Origin: Buddleja alternifolia
Lineage: Eukaryota; Streptophyta; Magnoliopsida; Lamiales; Scrophulariaceae
Length of the DNA stretch: 64,000 nucleotides
NCBI GenBank assembly: GCA_019426215.1
Contig: CM033402.1
Location: 1,054,001 to 1,118,000, forward strand
Reading direction: 5' to 3'
Shown here: positions 24,564 through 35,141 of the stretch, in pieces
Layout of the letters: the number at the start of each line of letters is the position of its first letter
How positions within the stretch are numbered: the first letter of the stretch is position 1
Made by a program: the position numbers and the translations under genes
The notes under the pieces: model-generated
Database searches by the model: none
Told to the model about the DNA's origin: nothing
The model's input: only the letters and a program-made list of their open reading frames with translations

Positions 24564-25757
24564 TTACCCTTTCCATTCTATGCATTGTGAAGTAGGCCTT
24601 GCTTTCTCTGTACCAGCCTTCAAAGGGCAAGGCGTCTGTACGGGCAGGACCATACAGTTATACTGTAGACACAAGGATGAGCTCAAAGGAATCTCCACCG
24701 TTGGATTGATCTCGATCCCGGTCAAATAATTGTGCTGTAAATACAGTATCTGTATATTAGCAGCTAATAACCGGTCCACCAAGCTACCCGGTACTTGACC
24801 CGTGAACCGGTTATTATTCAGGTACAAATTCTCAACCGTAGAGAACAATGGCGATATTTCGCCGGACAACCGGTTGAAGCTGAGATCAACCGCCGGGATC
24901 GTCACCTGATCAGCAGGTTGAACCGGACCGGAGAACTGGTTTCTTTGCAATTGAAGATTACTAATTGGGAAACCAAACAACTTACCCGGAATGCACCCTG
25001 TGAACCGGTTCACACTGAGATCAACATAGGTTAGCTGGTTTAAACGTGATAAAACCCGGTCCACCGGACCGGATAACCGGTTCCATGACAATGATAAGTA
25101 CTGGACTGAAACAGGAATACCAAGTGGAAGCGGACCGGAAAGATTATTATGCTTCAAATCAAACCGGGTTAGGGTTTGTGAAACAAAAGACGGAACCGAA
25201 CCGGTGAACCGGTTGTGACAAAGAATAACGTTGGACAACGCCGGTAACTTTCCGATGGTGATGGGTACAGTTCCGGTGAGCTGATTAAAACTAAGATCAA
25301 GCGTTTGTAGCCCTTGAATTTGACCTAAACTCGCCGGAATTTCGCCTGAGATAAAATTCCGGCTAACGGCTAAAAACCTCAAGTACTTCAACTCAGACAA
25401 AGTGTGGGGCAAAGCTCCGTAAACCCGACCCGGAACGATGGTCAACTCGGCTAGAGCAGACAGTTTACCGATCGCCGGGTCGAGCCGGCCGGTCAGACCG
25501 GGTGAACCGGCCGTCGGATCGCCGAGATTGAGAGCGATCACTCTATCTCCGTCGCAAAATACGCCGGCGAAATTGCAGGGGTCAGAAGTGAAATCCCAGG
25601 AAGCGAAATAATTCGAACCCGGTAAATCGTTTAAGCTCTTTCGAATCGATTGCAACGCCAGGAAATCGACCGGGTCGAGCATTGCATGCGCGAGGAAACG
25701 GCATTGCAATGAGAAAATTAACCAAACAATAAGTGAATACACTATATTAGTGTTCAT
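24564..25757 (-). CDS. Secreted leucine-rich-repeat protein without kinase
   Basis: A single-exon gene for a 397-aa extracellular or cell-wall LRR protein. The start is the ATG of MNTNIVYSL, followed by a hydrophobic signal peptide to about residue 25 (LIVWLIFSLQC...AHA). Then comes a plant LRRNT cap (LALQSIRKSLNDLP, WDFTSDPCNFAGVFCDGDRV) with paired Cys. About ten plant-type LRRs (LxGxIPxxLxxLxxLxxLdLs) run from residue 75 to 345, for example LQTLDLSFNQLTGTVP. A C-terminal Cys-rich tail (SSSLCLQYNCMVLPVQTPCP) follows. There is no transmembrane helix or kinase domain. Domain order and length match the At4g03010/At1g03440 family, and At4g03010 neighbours the LEC14B gene in Arabidopsis (recalled). 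The ligand is unknown. The DNA is clearly more GC-rich than its surroundings. A TATA-like TTTATAAAC lies 50-60 bp upstream. Confidence 0.93.
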   Translation of the reverse strand: MNTNIVYSLIVWLIFSLQCRFLAHAMLDPVDFLALQSIRKSLNDLPGSNYFASWDFTSDPCNFAGVFCDGDRVIALNLGDPTAGSPGLTGRLDPAIGKLSALAELTIVPGRVYGALPHTLSELKYLRFLAVSRNFISGEIPASLGQIQGLQTLDLSFNQLTGTVPITIGKLPALSNVILCHNRFTGSVPSFVSQTLTRFDLKHNNLSGPLPLGIPVSVQYLSLSWNRLSGPVDRVLSRLNQLTYVDLSVNRFTGCIPGKLFGFPISNLQLQRNQFSGPVQPADQVTIPAVDLSFNRLSGEISPLFSTVENLYLNNNRFTGQVPGSLVDRLLAANIQILYLQHNYLTGIEINPTVEIPLSSSLCLQYNCMVLPVQTPCPLKAGTEKARPTSQCIEWKG

Positions 25758-25943
25758 TGTTTCTTCTTTTCTCCTCCACAATCAAAACAAGTGAAGAAGC
25801 AGAGAGGTTTATAAAGGGCTTATTGCAAAGTGTGGGTTCAGAAGAAAGCAAAATGTTGATTATCAAAGATGGAGAAATGAAAATTATCACTGCAACTCTG
25901 TTGGTTCTGTACTGTGTGTTGTGTGTGTAGTGTGTGTGCAGCA

Positions 25944-26787
25944 AAATACAAGGGCAGGTTTATTCTATTATTTTTTTTGTTATTATTTTCTTGGGTGGTG
26001 GTTAAATTTAATAGGGGGGGTTTATTTGTTTATTAAGGGAGGTTCGGAGGGGCAAACGGTTGTCCGAGCCTACGTGGAGGGGAAGGATCTGAGGCTCGGA
26101 GTGACATGTCATTCAGGGTCGGGTTTTGCGGGTGGGTTTCTTTTTTTTACTGGATCCACGTGACTATCCGGGTTGATTGGAGTTCCTTTTATGGTTTTCT
26201 ATAGTTTTATTTTCTTTTTCCTAAAATTCTATCAATTGGGGTGGTGGGGGATATGATTGGAAAACGAATCAAATTATTCGTTATTCGATTAGAGATATAT
26301 CGTTAAAGGTTTGCTTGAGTTTTGACAGTTAACATAACAAATCAAGTTCGAATACCTTTTTTTTGCCAATGAGTTTTGAATTTTAGCTCGATTAGTAAAT
26401 AAAAGATGAAATGTGTTCAAAAAAGAATCAAGCTACTTGAGTTCGGTATGTGTGCATTTGATTAAATTTTGTTTGAGCTCGAATTTGCTAGCTATTAAAC
26501 AAAGTCCAAACACAAATTTAAAACTCAATAATAATTTAATTGAGCCTGAACAATATCTTACTTATTTCGACTTAATTCGTTTATAATTTGAGTAGTGGAT
26601 AAAGTTGTAAACAAATCGAGTCAAGTAGAACAAGTTGTAGTGCAAACTTTTAGAACTATTATCGAGTTTCAAAATTTGTGTTTAAGTTTGGTTTAATTGT
26701 TAATCAAGTTCGATTCAAAGAAGTTGTAACCGAGATGCACATGACTCAAGCCCGTTTGCTTTTTTTTTTTTGGCACATATTTTATTA
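25944..26787. other. LRR gene upstream region and TCGA-rich repeat copies
   Basis: Upstream of the LRR gene there is no other gene. From about 26255 to 26590 lies a plus-strand copy of the TCGA-rich dispersed repeat, and from 26607 a reverse copy begins, giving a head-to-head pair. Confidence 0.6.
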
Positions 26788-27013
26788 GAGAAAATTATAT
26801 GTACATCCCCTCACTTTAGTGCAAAATTATCAAAAACCCCCTGACCTTTACAAAATTACATAAAGTCTCTCTAACATTAAGATATACGAACAATTACACC
26901 TTGTGTATTTAAAAATGCTTATAGTTTCACCCTTTGTATACCTTATAAATAGACCCTGTAAGAGGGTCTCATTGTAATTTACTAAAAGTGAGAGGTGCGC
27001 ATATAATTCACCA
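26788..27013. mobile_element. Fold-back MITE, 226 bp, perfect 9-bp target duplication
   Basis: Ends GAGAAAATTATATG and CATATAATTCACC are inverted repeats. ATTTTATTA is present on both sides (26779-26787 and 27014-27022). It interrupts a reverse copy of the TCGA-rich repeat, which resumes after it with TTTTTACTAATTGAACGG. The insertion is therefore younger than that repeat. Confidence 0.85.
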
Positions 27014-27022
27014 ATTTTATTA

Positions 27023-29283
27023 TTTTTACTAATTGAACGGAGTTTCCTAACATATCGAACACAATAATTTGTTTAAGATTAGTTTATTATGCCAATAAAC
27101 TTAACTTTTATCATTGATTTTGAGTCAAATATCAAGTAGTTTAATTCGTTTTCTAATGGCATGTGAAAGTCACGTCATTAAGCGTCACGTGTAGGAAAGT
27201 GGTGCCACGTAAGAAAAGGGAGTTGGTGGAGGGACCGTTGGCGGTGGTCCGTTAACAGCACTACTCTTCTCCACAGTCTCCCATTCTACTTTGGTACAAC
27301 CTTTTTCCTTTTTATCAATTACTTCGGTACAACCTTTTTCTTGTTCTTGTTAAACTAAACGAGACGTGGAAGTCAAGTAGTGTGAGTTTGACTTTAGGTA
27401 CCATTTATCGAGTGAAATATTAATTTGTTTTAATAATTTTTAGGTCCCGATACTTCGAGTCCTAAAATAATCGTAATAATAGCGAATTTTTATACTCATT
27501 TTCCTACAATACCGACGGTTATGATTATGATTTCAAGATTCAAAAGTTTGGAAATGAACAATTCTTACGAAACACAAAAATTCTGAGACTGTGAATATCA
27601 GTATAGTTATAAACATTTTCGTGTGATGTAATTTATGTAGATCATATCACATGTAACTCTTAAAATTCCTAAAAATTATAACTAGCTGAGGAAAGTTGTG
27701 TCTTAATATAGCCGAACTTCAGCTACTACACTGTCTATGTCAATATCTATACATTCAATACGTTTGACAAACTCCAATCGAATGAATCATTCATATGAGT
27801 TTTCAAGAATTCAAATTTTGGACAATTTTAACTAGTCATAGTTGAATTCACATGTGATCCGCCATACACGAATGATACCAATTAATTGGAAATTGGAGTT
27901 TAGGTATACCCTTAAAATCACTAGATTGGAATGAGACCTAATTTTTGTAGGAATTTATTGCTTTTCAACTCAATGTAGCTTGAATAAATTAGATTTTAAG
28001 TTCAAAATTTATTTAAATTTGTAGGATAATTGAGCTCCCAACTAGGCAGTCATAGGAGTTATATTTCTCCCCTATATGCCTCTTAAAATATATAGGACAA
28101 TAATTTCCAAGGCCCACTTAGTTAGTTAGAGTAGTAGACCAACCAACCATCAAAGATATTATCACACCTAATACCATAATTTTCATTTTTCTTCTTCCAT
28201 TTCTTTGTTATTTTAATTTGGAAAATTGGTTTTAGTTAGGATACAATATACAAGAAAAATATTTCAGCATTTCAAACAATTAGTATTTTATACTTTAATG
28301 TTGTATAGTTATTTATTCTTTCTTTGTTTTTCCATAGATATTTAGAGTAAGTTGCATACATTGGGTGCAAAATGTAATAATTATAATTATTATAATGTAA
28401 TGGTTCTTGATAAAGATACGAAATAACAAAATGGTGTCACGTCAATTAGATTCTATGAGATAATTTTACAATTTACTCTACGTTTGATTTTATTCTATAT
28501 ATAAATTGTTAAAGGTCTGAATAGAATAATATCAAAAACTTTATAATCGATGCTAATTTCATAATTTATATGAGTCAAAAACAAAGAGATCATAATATCA
28601 AGAGCTTATAAACTTATAACATTTTATTTTGAGATTTTATATCTATTAATTTTTTTTAAAACATCTTATAACTTTTTGAATGTGAGCCCTAAAGGTTTAA
28701 TCGGATGACATATCCATCCGAAGAATTTTTGTTCATGGCACAACTGAGAAAAAGTATTTAGGGATAAGAAATATGGTGTTAAAAGTATATTTGGATGAGT
28801 TTTCTTTTAGAGAAAAATATGTAATGGTTAGGGTTGATGTGATATGTTTTTTATATTGTGAGAAAGTTGTTTGTATTAATGTTTTAATATAATTTTTCAT
28901 AAATATTTATTAGTCAAACTCATCGATTAGACATAACAACATAGATAAAATGATCTTATTTTGCATGTTGCGTTATTTTGCATTGGAATATGTGATTAAT
29001 TTGATTTCGGTGTTGAGAGATAGCCGGAAAAACTTTTTCAGTCGCTGAGTGAACTATCAAATCATGAATAATAAGAATCTACTTTTTCTCTTCTTATTTT
29101 CAAGAATTTCTTCAAAATTGGCTAAAATTGTGAGATTTTTTTTTAATGAAAAAAAAATTGTTGATTTGCGAATCAAACATACTTTGAGAAAAAAAATCTC
29201 CACAAAACATTTTTTCCTAATTAGATGTGGCCATCCAATTAAGACTTTGAACATGAGCCCTAAAGCCTTGTAGCGAAATATAC
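27023..29283. other. Intergenic, with a degenerate Harbinger-type MITE
   Basis: No gene is seen. From about 28690 to 29250 a diverged relative of the MITE at 5085-5688 can be traced: ATCGGATGACATATCCATCC at the left, TTTGGATGAGTTTTCTTTTA inside, GGCCATCCAATTAAGAC at the right. GAGCCCTAAAG occurs at both outer flanks (about 28684 and 29255), an 11-bp repeat I cannot assign. Confidence 0.5.
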
Positions 29284-29297
29284 ATGACCTAGTTAAT

Positions 29298-29498
29298 TTT
29301 TTTTTTTTAAATCCTAAACGAAAGGGGATACCCTGACCCGACAAATTCGGGGTTATAATTTTTAATCATGAGTCGCGCAAACTCTATACGACTCCAATCA
29401 AAAAGAGAAAAGTCACCAATTTGTGACAGTCTAGAATTGAACCGAAGATTCCTACATGAAAATGGAAGTTGATACTACTAAACTAACGAGCTTTGGGT
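29298..29498 (-). mobile_element. tRNA-derived SINE with 14-bp target duplication
   Basis: Read on the minus strand, it starts ACCCAAAGCTCGTTAGTTTA (A-box-like region), has the B-box-like GGTTCAATTCT near 29433-29443, and ends in a 12-A tail (T run 29297-29308). The flanks ATGACCTAGTTAAT (29284-29297) and ATGACCTAATTAAT (29499-29512) match at 13 of 14 bases. Pol III boxes, A tail and long target duplication define a SINE. Confidence 0.8.
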
Positions 29499-29512
29499 AT
29501 GACCTAATTAAT

Positions 29513-30814
29513 TAATGGTGTCACATAACTATCATGATATTCCCATAAAGCTCCTCAAATTAATTGCTCAATAATTATAAAGTATAAATGCAGAAACAAC
29601 CAAAGCAAATCAATTATAGGAATGATGTATACAGATTACAGACTGATTTCTGATATAACTTTAAATTGGAGTAATTCTGAAAATGGTGAAACCATAAATT
29701 TTGCTTTAATATGTTTGGCCAACTTTTTAACGATAGGTATAACTGATGATTATTAGTTGCAAAATGCATATGCATTGATATCAACAATGAGTGGCAGCAA
29801 ACTTTCTCAAATGGTCCCTATCAATGAGTAATTGCATGGGTCATGACGGGGTCATACTTCAAAGTTCTCGGGGATTGAGCTCCCGGAGTATTTCTACTTT
29901 CACATATGTATGAACACATGCGTGGTAAAGATCACACAGGAGCCATCAAGTATCACCTGTCATGATGCTACACCAGATAGATAGTATTAGACGATTCAAT
30001 ATATAACATGTGTCTCATTATTTTCCTTATATATCCGTGATAATCTATTTTCGAGTTGTATACTTAACCATTCAATAGACATTATTGAATGTAATATAGA
30101 ATGTAGCGTCCTTTGGTTGCTGTCAAATTGTTTGGCTTCTCTCAATCCTTTGTATTAATCAATCTTCACAAACCCAATGAAACCCATCAAGGTGTAACAT
30201 AGAATGAGCTGTACTCCTAGGCAGCCCCCTCTCATCATTTGTAAAGGTACAGTTTGGAAAATTTTACGCTACATCAAGTGTAATAGTCTTATGTCTATCT
30301 ATCATACACAATAAGGATTATTATGTGCGGTCCTCCTTACATATTTGTATAAATGAGATAAATACAAATACAAATACCTCTTGGATCATTAGACTCGTTA
30401 TGACATGCATTCTAATTTTGTTAGTGTCTATCCAAAAAGTATCGTTATGTAAATTTTGTTTTATTATATAAATAAATAATTGTAATTGACTCGGGTGTTG
30501 TAAGGTTCAGGAAACTGCTAAAATTCCACATCTTTTTATACTACAAGAATATCATGTGTATGTATTAATAAAGCTTAGGTATTGTGTCGCTTTCAACCAG
30601 CTACGCTCTTTGGTAAATCATAACTCTATAGTGTGTCCACCTCCATGCTTATATTGTTTTGTTTTTCTAAATTCATGATATAAATATAGGGAGTTGATAT
30701 TGGCACTCTAAAAATTATTATTGGAGCTCCACTTTTCATTATTTTTAGAAAGAAATTTGTATTGATTAGTGGAGTATCAATAACACTTTTGGAGTGCCAA
30801 TATTATTTACCTAA

Positions 30815-30854
<40 letters not shown>

Positions 30855-30918
30855 GGGGGGTTAAGCTTGTAAACAAATTGTGAATCAATTAAGTCATCAA
30901 ATGTGGTATTTAAAAATT
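29513..30918. other. Intergenic, no gene seen
   Basis: AT-rich sequence with no exon-like ORF. A (TA)n-(GA)n-G microsatellite lies at 30812-30860. Confidence 0.5.
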
Positions 30919-31177
30919 GGGAAAATTACACTCACACTCCCTTAATGATGGGATAATTACACAAACTTTCTCTCATTAATTGATAATTACAAACACACCC
31001 CCTCAGGAGGTCTATTTGTAAGGTTTACAGAGGGTGCAAGTGTAAGAATTTTTACACACAGGGGTTGCAATTGTAAAAAATCTTTAATATGAGGGGGGTG
31101 TATTTATAATTATCAACTAGTGAGGGAAAATTTGTGTAATTACTCCATTATTGAGGGGGTGTGAGTGTAATTTTCCC
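30919..31177. mobile_element. Fold-back MITE, 259 bp
   Basis: Hairpin with GGGAAAATTACACTCACACT at the left and its complement ending GTGTGAGTGTAATTTTCCC at the right. The interior motif AGGTCTATTTGTAAGGTTTA is shared, with small changes, with 23761-23987. The flanking 9-mers TTAAAAATT and TAAAAATAA only partly match. Confidence 0.75.
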
Positions 31178-31639
31178 TAAAAATAAAACGGGTTGGGAAT
31201 GGATTAATATAATAAACCATTGACTTATCAAACACACTTTTAAACTTTTTAGAAGTATCAAATACACTTTTAAATTTTTTAGAAATATGTGGATTTAGTT
31301 CTTCAAACACATAAAGGTGAACAATATTCTGTAAACACTAACACTTGTCAGTAACTTTTGAGATTTTGTTTTTCCTAGAAAAAGATAATGGAGGGGAAGA
31401 AAGAACAAGAACTACTTCTTCAGATTCTTGAAAAAGCAACAAGAATAAAGAATATTGAAAAGGAAAGATGGACAAAAGTAAATTAAAGATATAGCTGTAA
31501 AATGCTCTAAAATGGACTTGACACAAAGCATGCCAAAGCACAAGTTCTAAACCCAACTATAGTTGGGTCGAGAAGAGGAGACTCTGCTCGTTCACGCAAA
31601 AGGTCTTAAATTCGAACCATTTTGTAAAATTTTACTCAG

Positions 31640-31898
31640 ATATTTTCATGATCATGTTTGATGGTTTTTCGGCTTTGGGGCCGTTGGTGGATGATATCCG
31701 TGGGTTAGCTCTTTCCTTAAACTCTTGTTCTTTTCTTTTCGTGAAACGTTCGGGCAATTGTGTAGCCCATTCTTTGGCTCGTAATGTTAGGGAGATTCGT
31801 GAGTCTGTTCTCGATCTTCCGGACTTTGCTTCGCGAGCTTTGGCTGCGGATATTTTGGTTCATTAATATATTACTATCGCTTGTGTCCAAAAAAAAAA
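31640..31898 (+). pseudogene. LINE 3' scrap: RNase H-like (RVT_3) end plus poly-A
   Basis: A 72-codon frame (31648-31866) reads LALSLNSCSFLFVKRSGN followed by CVAHSLARNVREI and ends ALAADIL. This is the tail of the plant RNase H-like domain found in LINE-type reverse transcriptase ORFs (pattern F-x-R-x-x-N-x-x-A-H-x-L-A). Shortly after the stop comes a run of 12 A residues (31887-31898), as expected at a LINE 3' end. The rest of the element is missing, so this is a 5'-truncated dead copy. Confidence 0.65.
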
Positions 31899-33233
31899 AA
31901 GGATTACTCTTACACTTTTGAGTCTTCAAAACATTTAAAACTTAAAAAATTAAAAGAATCTTCTAAAAAATGTTTCACAGGGAATTACTATTGAAACTAA
32001 TAGCGTGCAACACATTGAACTGCTGAATTGGCAAAATTGTGTGCCCATAATGAGAAAATTAGCTATCAAATTGTTGAAGCTAATCGATTTTCAAGAAAAC
32101 GACCCATCAAGAACGAGTGTAATATTCCGAGACTTCAAATCTCAATATATACTACCACATGTTTATAAAACTCGAGATCTCGAGACTCCAAAGAATGACA
32201 AAGGAATATAGCATAATTGAGCCCCTCTGAAAAGCTTTATCAAAATGTCCAACATAGTTTTAGGACAAAGTGAGATAATAGGCCATTGATGGGTTAAATT
32301 ATTGGCCCAATGTTCTAGGGCTTAATTGTTTTGGGTCGGTTAATAGTTTAAATTAAACCAAGCTCAATCCAAATTCAACTCAAGTAAATAAGAGACCATT
32401 GTTCGACTGATTTTCATAATTTGTAAAAAAAAGATATATATATACACACACACACACACACATATTTACATTGGTAAAACTTCAAAAGACCAAACATGAC
32501 CCTTCAAATTGATTTGTAGGCGAATAAAACAATAGAAATGAGCACATATGGGGGCAAACATGACTTACAAAAAAATTAAAAAGAGTTAAAATATTGGACA
32601 TGCCAAATTGATAAAGAAGAAAGATGCTATCATACTCTCGGGATTTTAAATTCAATATAATTACAATCATCTTAAATCTTTTCAAGGTAAACGCCATGCG
32701 GATCCCACCACATAATCCACCCTGTAAACAAGACTTGACCATTACCGGTAAAAAAAAAATCCTTCTCTCTCCTCACTTCTCCTTCAATCGTTCTTCTCCC
32801 TCATGAACAATACGCCAAAGCTATTTGGTCCGTGGCAAGGAGTTAAGAAACTATGCATAACTTCGATCCATTACTCATCAAAATAACCACAATCTCTGGG
32901 TAAACCCAGTACCCAAGGGTTAAGAAGTCACATAAGAATGCTGGCCTGAAGTAAACAAAAACGAAACTCCATGATAGCTTAATACTCATGAAATACAAAA
33001 AAGTCACTAAGGAAGAAACAAAAACAGAACAAAAGATAATAATTTAACAGCTAAATAACATTACAAATGTCATTGTAAGAAGTTGTGATGTGAGGGAAAC
33101 TAGAGATAACAGAACATAATGTCACTCACTGAACAACACAATCTTTAGATAATTAGATCTATATCTAACGGAATCAAGTAGTTAAAGCAGAAGTTGCTGC
33201 CATCATCGAACCGGGATTTTGTAACTGCAGAAC
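31899..33233. other. Intergenic and AHP 3' flank
   Basis: No gene is seen. A (TA)(CA) microsatellite is at 32433-32464. Sequence from about 32950 to 33233 is probably the 3' UTR side of the AHP gene. Confidence 0.45.
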
Positions 33234-35141
33234 TTATGCTATCATGGGAACTGTCCCGCCATGTTCCAAGATTTGTCGCTCCAGCTACATTTGAAAAGAT
33301 TGTATTTAGATTATAAATTATGAAAAAATTAAAACATTTCTAGAGGCTAAAGAAAGAAATCGGCATTATGGAAAAAACGTACCCTAAGCAAAGTTTCGAG
33401 CTTATTCTTCACAAGATAGTACTCATGTTTTACTTGTTGCAAACATCTCATACACCTGCATCAAGGATTCTTCAGCTATACAATCTTCCTACTACAATAA
33501 CAACACTATCCCACAATATATATATATATACACACACACACACATAGAGAGAGAGAGACGCACGAAAGAAAGGTGCGTTTGACAAAACTACAATTGACAG
33601 CATGATAATACTAGGAAAGGAGACATCTGAAGTGTAGTTATCTATCGGAAGCTTGAGTTTTTCACCACTCATTAGTTATTACTTCAATAGGGTCTTAAAT
33701 ATTTTGAGTAAGCAACAAAAGTGAATTTTTCTGATTTTGAGATCTAATTATGGTCCGGAATTGGAGAAAAAGTTCGGCATTAATATGACTTATTTGTGGT
33801 CGGACGAAGAACCATTTGATGATATGAAATATCCAAACTTCATGTTCATATATAATATAACTCGCTAGAAAATAAGGTCATAAGTACAAAAATCTCTCGA
33901 AAAATGCCTACAATCTCACTAAAAAAAGGTAGAGCTTCAAAAAATACGAGTTTCAAGAAACCACACAAATGATTGTGATTATACCAAGACTTGACCTTCC
34001 CGAAGAATCACTCCAGATAGACAATATCATGACAATAAGTTTGAATGGAGAAAGATTACGAAATGGAACTTACCCATCAAGGTTGTTCTCCTCACAGAAG
34101 TTTCTGAAGGCAACACACATATTCTTCACTCTATTTGCACCTATGCTGTTATATTTGAATAACATAAATAATCAAATTTCAATTACAAGAAATCACTACA
34201 AAATAACAACTCCAGAGTTAAATTTGTCCTTCAGAATCACAGGAAAATCTATGCTAGACCGAGTCCAATAGTCCTAGTGTCTGTATCTTCACACACTAAG
34301 GTGTATTGTGTGTTGTCCCAACACACACTAGTGTGAGAGATTGACACCGAATTCACACTCGGGCCATTGGACTCGGTCTGACATAGAATTACCCCAGAAT
34401 CATATCCAGATCTGATTCTACTTTCTCTTAACCAAACACTTGATATGCAGATTAATTTAGATATGAGCAAATTAAACAAGAAGATATCAATCAGAGTAAA
34501 GAATTGAACTGAACAAACAATAGAGATCATCTAAAAACACTAGATTTAAATAAAAGAACCTAAAATTACATATTATTTCTTCTGGATCACAAAAAAAAAA
34601 TAGAAAATAAGAAAAATAAAATAAAATTATTACCTTGAACTGCTACCTTTGAACTGATGAACATGAGCATCAATCTGCTTAAAATCTACAACCTGCTGTT
34701 GACTATATAATTCAAATCGAAATCGAAAAAAAAAATATAAAATTGAAACAATTAGTAAAATTGAAATCAACAAACACCAAATAAAAATCAATTAAATCAA
34801 ATAAAACTCACAGAGCAGTAGCTAAATTATTCAAAAGCTTCTCCGAATCTTCAAAAAACAGCGAAACAACTTCAACTACAAAATCAGGATTAGTATCATC
34901 TTGCAGTTTTTGAAGCTGTATGAACTGATCATCCAAGAATCCCTAACAATCCGCAACCAAAAATCAAATCAAATACAAATTAATAATCGCGCTTAATAAT
35001 CTTCCAATAATCAAGTATTTTTCTTCGAAATCGAGCAGAAAATTGAAAAAAAAATTAAAGGTAAAAAATCAAAATTACCTCGCGATAAAGAGAAGTTGAG
35101 AAGTCAACATACTGTTTCTGTAACTGTCCAACAATGTCCAT
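33234..35141 (-). CDS. AHP1: Histidine-containing phosphotransfer protein (AHP)
   Basis: A cytokinin phosphorelay carrier that moves phosphate from histidine kinases (AHK) in the membrane to response regulators (ARR) in the nucleus. No long ORF shows it because it has six short coding exons on the minus strand: 35141-35079, 34942-34812, 34702-34634, 34145-34074, 33455-33383 and 33284-33234. All joins are GT-AG and in frame, giving 152 aa, the normal AHP length. The HPt signature [12 protein letters not shown], with the phospho-accepting His, is intact; the canonical form is HQLKGSS, so Phe replaces Leu. Other diagnostic blocks are [48 protein letters not shown] and [18 protein letters not shown]. 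By memory the sequence is nearer AHP1 than AHP2/3/5; the symbol is tentative. An intron holds a small hairpin MITE. Confidence 0.93.
34248..34387. mobile_element. Hairpin MITE in an AHP intron, about 140 bp
   Basis: The left arm TCTATGCTAGACCGAGTCCA and the right arm TGGACTCGGTCTGACATAGA are inverted repeats, with a second inner palindrome around AACACACACTAGTGTGAGAG. A diverged copy with AGATTGAGTCCAATA and AACTCGGTCTGATATAG lies at about 43180-43323. Confidence 0.7.

Noticed and set aside
24795..25034. Plus-strand ORF inside the LRR gene
   Set aside because: Antisense shadow of GC-rich leucine-rich repeats.
31556..31640. tRNA gene or SINE head at GGTCTTAAATTCGAACC
   Set aside because: A B-box-like sequence is present, but no cloverleaf, A box, tail or target duplication could be found.
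32482..32806. 86-codon and 60-codon ORFs between the LINE scrap and AHP
   Set aside because: Overlapping antisense frames with no homology that I can recognise and no supporting exons.
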